From: Candidatus Roizmanbacteria bacterium
GTDB lineage: Bacteria > Patescibacteriota > Microgenomatia > UBA1406 > GWC2-37-13
Assembly: GCA_024653985.1 (NCBI GenBank)
Contig: JANLIS010000089.1
Span: 1-17,093, forward strand
Length of the DNA stretch: 17,093 nucleotides
Direction: 5' to 3'
Shown here: positions 13,095-17,093 of the stretch, one piece after another
How the letters are laid out: the number at the start of each line of letters is the position of its first letter
Position numbering within the stretch: the stretch's first letter is position 1
Notes under the pieces: generated by a model
What the model was told of the DNA's origin: nothing
What the model saw: the letters and a program-made list of their open reading frames with translations, nothing else
Database searches by the model: none
Made by a program: the position numbers and the translations under genes

Positions 13095-13910
13095 CTACCA
13101 ACTCAACGAAAGCAAGGTAATTACCAATACGAAGATCCAAACGCTCACATACTCACGAATAGTTTCTTCAAATAATTTTTCGTCAATGTGATGATGGATT
13201 ATCCCGGTGACACTATAGTAAGTAGCGGTTAAGAAAAGTGCGTATACAGCCGTCCTTGAAGGGATAAAAGAAACGATCAAACCAGCCTCAAGTATCAGCA
13301 GCGCCGTAAATAAAGAATATGTTAGAACATCCTTATTGAGATGGCGATCAAGTCTGATCGACCAAAATAACTGAAGACTTAATAAAAAAGCGCCTATCCC
13401 CGCCCCGATCATATTTATCAAAAAATTATATTTAAGAGAAAAGAGCACGTTAAAAAATAAATATGAGACGACCGCTTGATAGAAAAAGTTGATAGAAAAT
13501 GCTGCCCTATAAAGCTGAAGGTTCTTCTCTACCCCAACGTTAAAAATATTAGCACACAGTAAAACGGCATAAATTGATACTTCGTAAATAAAAATGAAGG
13601 GTAAACGAGTTAACCAACGGGCCGGAAAGAGAAAGTAAAACAAATAGAAAAATAAAGTAATCAGTTCGGGCATTAAGAAGAGCCCAAACCAGCCAATTTT
13701 TTTTATGCCCTCCAATAAAGAAAAATAGCTTAACAAATACGTGGCTACAATAAAAATAGGTACGAAAAAAATGGCTTTATCAAAATTAAAGAAGGTAGAA
13801 AACAGCATCAATAAGCCTAAGATCAGCACAGAAATAACCAGGCGAATTCTTTTGTCGATCTTTATTGCTCTTTTTTCGATGAATTGAACTAAGCTTTTTA
13901 TATTAAACAT
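13095..13910 (-). CDS. Polytopic membrane protein of unknown function, coupled to yebC
   Basis: 271 residues, mostly hydrophobic, with about eight membrane helices (roughly 22-38, 46-64, 73-95, 104-122, 138-157, 160-184, 200-217, 248-270). The N-terminus is cytoplasmic and basic (VQFIEKRAIKIDKRIR). One polar stretch stands out: TGIIHHHIDEKLFEETIREYVSVW (about 232-255), with three histidines and acidic residues just before the last helix, which could bind a metal. I do not recognise the family with confidence. It begins six bases after the stop of the YebC/TACO1 gene, so it is almost certainly in that operon. It has no strong ribosome binding site. Confidence 0.75.
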   Translation of the reverse strand: MFNIKSLVQFIEKRAIKIDKRIRLVISVLILGLLMLFSTFFNFDKAIFFVPIFIVATYLLSYFSLLEGIKKIGWFGLFLMPELITLFFYLFYFLFPARWLTRLPFIFIYEVSIYAVLLCANIFNVGVEKNLQLYRAAFSINFFYQAVVSYLFFNVLFSLKYNFLINMIGAGIGAFLLSLQLFWSIRLDRHLNKDVLTYSLFTALLILEAGLIVSFIPSRTAVYALFLTATYYSVTGIIHHHIDEKLFEETIREYVSVWIFVLVITLLSLSW

Positions 13911-13916
13911 ATTTAT

Positions 13917-14630
13917 CTAACCCAAATTGCTGTAAACCCGTTGGATGTCGTCAAGATCTTCTAAGGCTTCAATAATATCCAAAACTTTCTTTTCTTTATC
14001 AGGGTCCAATTTGACCGGTGTCGTTGGCAGATAATCTATTTCTGCCAGGTCATATTTTATGTTATTTAAATGGGTTTTTAATAAGCCAAAATTACTAAAA
14101 GGAAAGAAAACAAAGAAATGACTCTCATCTTCGTTGATATCAAAAGCTTGCAGTTCCTCTCCAATTTTAAAAACAGCCTCCTCATTTACCTCAGATTTCT
14201 GAAAGCTGACGAAAGCACACTTATTAAAAAGGTAAGACACAGAGCCTTGACTACCTAGTTTACCGGAATTTTTTTCCAGAAAATTCCTAATTTCTGCAGT
14301 AGTTCTATTTGAACTATCGGTTGTGGATAGAATAAGCAGAAAGATTCCATAAGGGCCAAAACCTTCATAGATGACCTCTTTCAGCATCATTTTATTGGGC
14401 CCAAAGCCCCTTTCAATTGCCCTCCTAATATTTTCCTTCGGCATGTTGACTGATTTAGCTTTATCTATGGCTAAACGAAGTTTGACGTTATTTTCCGGTT
14501 CAGCGATTCCCCCACCCTCCAAGACCGAGATCGTGATCAAGTGAGACATCTTAGCAAAGACATTTGCTTTTATCCTGTCGTTTGCCCCTTTTTTTCTTTT
14601 TATGTTGGCCCATTTTGAGTGTCCTGACAT
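13917..14630 (-). CDS. yebC: YebC/TACO1 family protein
   Basis: 237 residues, normal for the family. It opens with the invariant MSGHSKWANIKRKKG, followed by DRIKANVFAKMSHLITISVLEGGG, NVKLRLAIDKAKSVNMPKENIRRAIERG, YEGFGPYGIFLLI and NRTTAEIRNFLEKNSGKLGSQGSVSYLF, then the second half. The family was long called a transcriptional regulator; mitochondrial TACO1 is a translational activator, and bacterial members have been tied to translation of proline-rich stretches on the ribosome. The start at 14630 follows the family motif; a frame extending to 14666 runs into the repeated AAAGTC words and is rejected. Confidence 0.97.
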   Translation of the reverse strand: MSGHSKWANIKRKKGANDRIKANVFAKMSHLITISVLEGGGIAEPENNVKLRLAIDKAKSVNMPKENIRRAIERGFGPNKMMLKEVIYEGFGPYGIFLLILSTTDSSNRTTAEIRNFLEKNSGKLGSQGSVSYLFNKCAFVSFQKSEVNEEAVFKIGEELQAFDINEDESHFFVFFPFSNFGLLKTHLNNIKYDLAEIDYLPTTPVKLDPDKEKKVLDIIEALEDLDDIQRVYSNLG

Positions 14631-14632
14631 AA

Positions 14633-14723
14633 TAGTCTTTAAAGTCCATAAAGTCCTTAAAGTCATAAAGTCTTCTTATAATTTCGCTTTATAGACTTTA
14701 TAAACTTTCGACTTTATAGACTA
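14633..14723. repeat. Reiterated AAAGTC words in both orientations
   Basis: AAAGTC begins at 14641, 14650, 14659 and 14667, about every nine bases. The reverse word GACTTT begins at 14694 and 14710. TAGTC (14633) and GACTA (14719-14723) close the ends. The two halves pair imperfectly around TTCTTATAATTTCGC. It lies between divergent yebC and the TPR gene, upstream of both. Confidence 0.75.
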
Positions 14724-14735
14724 TCTTAATTATAC

Positions 14736-14763
14736 TTGACAATTGATAATTTTAAAATATACT
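14736..14763 (+). promoter_or_regulatory. Promoter of the TPR-HIRAN-like gene
   Basis: TTGACA (14736-14741), 16-base spacer, TATACT (14758-14763): a perfect -35 and a good -10. The ATG at 14776 follows by 12 bases, so the 5' leader would be about five bases and carries no Shine-Dalgarno site. This also rules out the upstream in-frame start at 14743, which lies between the two boxes. Confidence 0.75.
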
Positions 14764-14775
14764 TTGTCCTATCAT

Positions 14776-15567
14776 ATGAAAGATATTTCCAACTTCGAAA
14801 AACAAGCCATAAATAATGCCATGAATGGGCAATGGGCGGATGCCATCAAATTCAACGAAAGCATTATCAAAATAGATAAAAAAAATATTGAGGCGTATTT
14901 AAGATTGGGATTTGCCAACCTTCAATTGAATAAGATAAAAAAAGCAAAACAATTTTATTTACTGGCACTTAAGATCCAGCCCAACAATAGTTTTGTGAAA
15001 AAAAACCTAGAGAAAATTAAGATATTAGATACTAAAAAATTGATCTCCTCAAACACAACCCCGCTTGATCCTCTACTTTTTGTTGATATACCCGGAAAAA
15101 CTAAAACCGTGAGTTTGGTTAATTGCGGTCCAAAAAGCGTCTTAGCAAAATTAACGGTTGGACAAAAAGCTTTTTTAGTTGTAAAAAAAAGAAAGGTTGA
15201 AATAAGAACTGAAGGTAAAGAATATGTTGGATGTCTCCCAGACGATCTTTCAAAAAGATTAGCGATATTTATAAAAAACGGGGGTATTTTTTCCGTTTAC
15301 ATTAAAGAGACATCCCTAAAAAGTATTACCATTCTTATCAAAGAAGAAAAAAAAGGCACTAAGATGATGAAATTCGTTGCCTTTCCGTCAGATCTGAGCG
15401 TGAATCTTTCCCGAATGGAGAGTTCATCCGGTGAAGAAATAAGTGATGACGATGCTGAAGAGATCAGCTTATTGGATCTTGAAAAACTTGCAGAAAACCT
15501 AAATAACGAAGAAAAAGAGTATCTCCCTTTTGACCAGGAAGAAAAAAGTGAAGAAGCTGAAGATTAA
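14776..15567 (+). CDS. TPR protein with HIRAN-like region and acidic tail
   Basis: 263 residues in three parts. Residues 5-72 are two tetratricopeptide repeats (ISNFEKQAINNAMNGQWADA, then AYLRLGFANLQLNKIKKAKQ with ALKIQPNN). Residues about 97-195 form a beta-rich region with GQKAFLVVKKRKVEIRTEG and KEYVGCLPDDLSKRLAIFIKNGG. The latter resembles a HIRAN domain, a small fold that binds DNA ends in helicases such as HLTF, but this match is by eye. Residues 217-263 are strongly acidic (SSGEEISDDDAEE to EEKSEEAED). TPRs bind partner proteins, and the acidic tail could mimic nucleic acid or bind basic proteins. The role is unknown. It stands alone on the plus strand, stopping six bases before the convergent toxin gene. 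Confidence 0.7.
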   Translation: MKDISNFEKQAINNAMNGQWADAIKFNESIIKIDKKNIEAYLRLGFANLQLNKIKKAKQFYLLALKIQPNNSFVKKNLEKIKILDTKKLISSNTTPLDPLLFVDIPGKTKTVSLVNCGPKSVLAKLTVGQKAFLVVKKRKVEIRTEGKEYVGCLPDDLSKRLAIFIKNGGIFSVYIKETSLKSITILIKEEKKGTKMMKFVAFPSDLSVNLSRMESSSGEEISDDDAEEISLLDLEKLAENLNNEEKEYLPFDQEEKSEEAED

Positions 15568-15573
15568 CTATAT

Positions 15574-15828
15574 TTATTGATAATGCAAAGTAATGTTGAG
15601 AATTTCTATAGCATTTTTTTCTTTACGAAAAATAAATAAAGCTCTGTATTTTTGATCTACTCTAAAACTATATATTCCATATTCCTTGGGTAATAGAAGT
15701 TCTGTATGTAGACTAGGATGTCGATGATCTTTAGAAAAAAGATCAATTTGCTTTTTAAATTTTTTGTCTAATCCGAAAACTCTAACTTTTTTCAAAACAA
15801 TTTTGCTGAAAGGCAAAATCTGGATCAT
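15574..15828 (-). CDS. RelE/ParE-fold toxin of a type II toxin-antitoxin pair
   Basis: 84 residues. VRVFGLDKKFKKQIDLFSKDHRHPSLHTELL matches the two N-terminal helices of RelE/YafQ-like proteins, then YSFRVDQKYRALFIFRKEKNAIEILNITLHY gives the core strands with Arg56, Arg62 and His82 in positions used by the RNase members. These toxins usually cut mRNA on the ribosome; ParE relatives act on gyrase, so the target is not certain. The start at 15828 lies four bases after the antitoxin stop; the longer frame to 15858 overlaps the antitoxin. Gene order antitoxin then toxin is standard. Confidence 0.8.
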   Translation of the reverse strand: MIQILPFSKIVLKKVRVFGLDKKFKKQIDLFSKDHRHPSLHTELLLPKEYGIYSFRVDQKYRALFIFRKEKNAIEILNITLHYQ

Positions 15829-15832
15829 ATTT

Positions 15833-16120
15833 TTATTCACTAAAATAATCGCTTTCACCTAACCCTTCTTTAAGGTCCTTTAAGAACTCTTTTGAATAGC
15901 GATTATTTTTAGAAAAAGCATCTATAATTTTCTTTGCTGACTGCTCTTTTGGAACTACAAAAGGAAATGTGGCTGCTTCTTCTACTAAATCAGGCTTATA
16001 GACAACCAACCTGATAATTGAGCGGATAAACTCGCTCCTATTTGCAAAACCATATTTAACTACTAACATATCAATGTAGTTGGCCTGCTTCTCCGGTAAA
16101 GAAATATTTACTGTGCTCAT
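15833..16120 (-). CDS. Ribbon-helix-helix antitoxin (ParD/CopG-like)
   Basis: 95 residues. The N-terminal 40 form a ribbon-helix-helix DNA-binding fold: strand STVNISLPEKQ, helix ANYIDMLVVKYG, turn FANRSE, helix FIRSIIRLVV. The rest is acidic and likely unfolded until it wraps the toxin (EEAATFPFVV, KEFLKDLKEGLGESDYFSE). RHH antitoxins repress their own operon. A promoter with three 10-base repeated words lies just upstream (16130-16159). No ribosome binding site is seen and the start codon is nine bases from the -10 box. Confidence 0.85.
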   Translation of the reverse strand: MSTVNISLPEKQANYIDMLVVKYGFANRSEFIRSIIRLVVYKPDLVEEAATFPFVVPKEQSAKKIIDAFSKNNRYSKEFLKDLKEGLGESDYFSE

Positions 16121-16129
16121 ATATCTAGT

Positions 16130-16159
16130 ATATTAGCAAACTTTGCCAATCTTTGTCAA
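16130..16159 (-). promoter_or_regulatory. Promoter and likely operator of the toxin-antitoxin operon
   Basis: Minus strand: TTGACA (16154-16159), 18-base spacer, TAATAT (16130-16135), nine bases to the ATG. The promoter reads as three 10-base words, TTGACAAAGA, TTGGCAAAGT and TTGCTAATAT, one helical turn apart, and includes the small palindrome GCAAACTTTGC (16136-16146). Tandem sites at one-turn spacing suit cooperative binding of RHH dimers. Confidence 0.7.
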
Positions 16160-16172
16160 GAGGGAAAAATGT

Positions 16173-16261
16173 GTCATTCCCGCGGAGGCGGGAATCCAGG
16201 CTAAATATTCATTTTGAAATATGGTGATTATAGTCTGGATCCCCTTCTTCAAGGGGATGAC
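16173..16261. repeat. Cloverleaf-type palindromic repeat, copy C
   Basis: GTCATTCCCGC-GGAG-GCGGGAATCCAG at the left and CTGGATCCCC-TTCTTCAA-GGGGATGAC at the right. ATCCAG pairs with CTGGAT, and the insert between them carries its own small hairpin (ATATT-CATTTTGA-AATAT, about 16205-16222). Three hairpins inside closing GTCAT/ATGAC ends give a cloverleaf shape. It sits between the toxin-antitoxin promoter and the small membrane protein gene. Confidence 0.88.
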
Positions 16262-16280
16262 AAAAAACTACAAAAGGACT

Positions 16281-16454
16281 TTAACTTCTCTTCGCTCGGT
16301 AATGGACTACTTTATTTTTAAAAAAAACTATTTTTCCCCTTACCTTTTTGCCTTGTATCAGATGATTTATTTCTGAGGGAACATTAAAATCTTTCATTGA
16401 AGAAAGAGCTAGGATGAAGGATACAATGAGAATCAATATAAATGTTAGTAACAT
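16281..16454 (-). CDS. Small single-helix membrane protein
   Basis: 57 residues from ATG 16454 to TAA at 16281-16283. Residues 1-18 are a hydrophobic helix (MLLTFILILIVSFILALS), and the remainder is a compact basic domain (MKDFNVPSEINHLIQ, then GKKVRGKIVFFKNKVVHYR). The composition is protein-like, with alternating hydrophobic and charged residues in the second half and no low complexity. It lies downstream of the LytR_C-like gene on the same strand, with 90 bases of repeated words between. I do not recognise a family. The basic part would face the cytoplasm or the wall depending on topology. Confidence 0.6.
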   Translation of the reverse strand: MLLTFILILIVSFILALSSMKDFNVPSEINHLIQGKKVRGKIVFFKNKVVHYRAKRS

Positions 16455-16471
16455 ATTCTATAGTTTAGATT

Positions 16472-16537
16472 AATTGTTTCATTGCTTCATTGTTCGATTG
16501 TTTTTTTAACAATGAAACCATGGAACAATGTAACAAT
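16472..16537. repeat. Reiterated AACAATG/CATTGTT words forming a palindrome
   Basis: ATTGTT (16473), CATTGTT (16488-16494) and ATTGTTTTTTT (16497-16507) face AACAATG (16508-16514), AACAATG (16524-16530) and AACAAT (16532-16537). The halves can pair into an imperfect stem between two minus-strand genes. On the minus strand an A-run, not a T-run, lies in the loop, so it is not an obvious terminator. Confidence 0.65.
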
Positions 16538-16544
16538 CCTTAAC

Positions 16545-17093
16545 TTAATTCACTGCCCATTCTTTTTCTAAATCTCCTAATTCCAAAATTATATCAGATA
16601 CGGTTGTCTCCCCTATCTGAGTCTTACATCTGAAAAAATCTGCTAATCTCATGTAAGCTTTTGTAATAGCTGTATTTTTATCTGTGATCAATAAGCAGTC
16701 TTTTATGGTTCTGCCTTGATTTGATAGATCTACTACCCTTATCCCCTCCCCTTCGATCATCTGACCGATCAATTGGGCTGTTTTATAGCTTTTTTGATAC
16801 ATAACCTGTACGTTTATATCATAGTTCCTGTACGTCCTTTGGAAAAAACTTCCCTGAAATTTTTTGTAAAAGGAATTGTTATCAAAAGTGTTGTCGTTGC
16901 CTCCGGATTCAAAGGGCTTTAGATCGATTATTTGAAAGGTCTCCCTGTTATTAGTCGAAAAAATATAATATAAGAATATTCTGTCAATTAAATTCGCATT
17001 GGAATTTGTCAGGAAGATCTCTTTAAAAGTCGGTGCCCACCTCAAACTTGAGTCATCATAATAAATCAGGGTTTTTTTTTGAAAAAAATACAG
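16545..17093 (-). CDS. LytR C-terminal-domain-like envelope protein, N-terminus beyond the window edge
   Basis: The frame is open through the right edge (182 codons visible before the TAA), so the TTG at 17045 is not a real start. The last 90 residues, from INVQVMYQKSYKTAQLIGQMIEGEGIRVVDLSNQGRT to FFRCKTQIGETTVSDIILELGDLEKEW, fit the general pattern of the LytR_C domain: a strand, a helix 'tAqlIgqmIegeGirVvd', a strand, then a helix ending in a short-chain (D)IxLxLG motif. LytR_C is found on envelope proteins, often alongside LCP domains, and its exact role is unclear. The upstream part (IDRIFLYYIFSTNNRETFQIIDLKPFE) is not recognised. The assignment is by pattern only. Confidence 0.5.
   Translation of the reverse strand: MYFFQKKTLIYYDDSSLRWAPTFKEIFLTNSNANLIDRIFLYYIFSTNNRETFQIIDLKPFESGGNDNTFDNNSFYKKFQGSFFQRTYRNYDINVQVMYQKSYKTAQLIGQMIEGEGIRVVDLSNQGRTIKDCLLITDKNTAITKAYMRLADFFRCKTQIGETTVSDIILELGDLEKEWAVN

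Noticed and set aside
14743..14775. Upstream in-frame ATG of the TPR gene
   Set aside because: It lies between the -35 and -10 boxes of the gene's own promoter, so it cannot be on the mRNA.

Overview
The window is a compact, clearly AT-rich stretch of a bacterial chromosome read with the standard bacterial code (TAA, TAG and TGA all act as stops). Gene content and style point to a Candidate Phyla Radiation (Patescibacteria) genome, most likely the Microgenomates side. The reasons are a Mur ligase carrying its own membrane segments, an FN3 surface protein with a short amphipathic tail, start codons sitting almost directly behind -10 boxes, very short gaps between genes, and intergenic palindromes. 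This placement is inference; no rRNA or marker gene is present to settle it.

Layout. 1-1828 (minus): an envelope-sugar operon, GT2 polyprenyl-phosphate glycosyltransferase, then a short nucleotide-sugar dehydrogenase-like protein, then a truncated membrane-anchored protein. 1906-2535: secreted FN3 protein. 2536-2961: non-coding leader and tRNA-Leu(UAG). 3013-3769: a membrane-anchored cytochrome b5 domain protein overlapping a two-helix protein with two histidines, probably a heme-binding pair. 3785-4919 (minus): Fur/Zur-type repressor and ZIP metal transporter under one promoter whose spacer is a perfect palindrome. 5053-6545: DsbA-like thiol oxidoreductase and an alpha/beta hydrolase. 6675-9249: peptidoglycan genes, membrane-fused MurF-type ligase and D-Ala-D-Ala ligase. 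9254-10952 (minus): ABC-2 exporter (ATPase and permease). 11026-11820: inositol-monophosphatase-family phosphatase. 11821-13094: about 1.27 kb without a credible gene but full of inverted repeats. 13095-14630 (minus): YebC/TACO1 and a polytopic membrane protein. 14776-15567: TPR protein with a HIRAN-like region and acidic tail. 15574-16120 (minus): RHH antitoxin and RelE-fold toxin. 16281-17093 (minus): a 57-residue membrane protein and a truncated LytR_C-like protein.

Themes. Most of the proteins act at or outside the membrane: wall synthesis, surface glycans, thiol oxidation, heme, metal uptake, export. Five genes (cytochrome b5, fur, dsbA, the ABC ATPase, the phosphatase) have a -10-like hexamer ending exactly six bases before the ATG, and two more lie close, so leaderless mRNAs look common. 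A cloverleaf-shaped repeat beginning GTCATTCCCGC and ending GGGGATGAC occurs three times (6551, 11899, 16173). Several other gaps are each filled with one short word repeated in both orientations. The most unexplained stretch is 12008-12958, which may be a large structured RNA.
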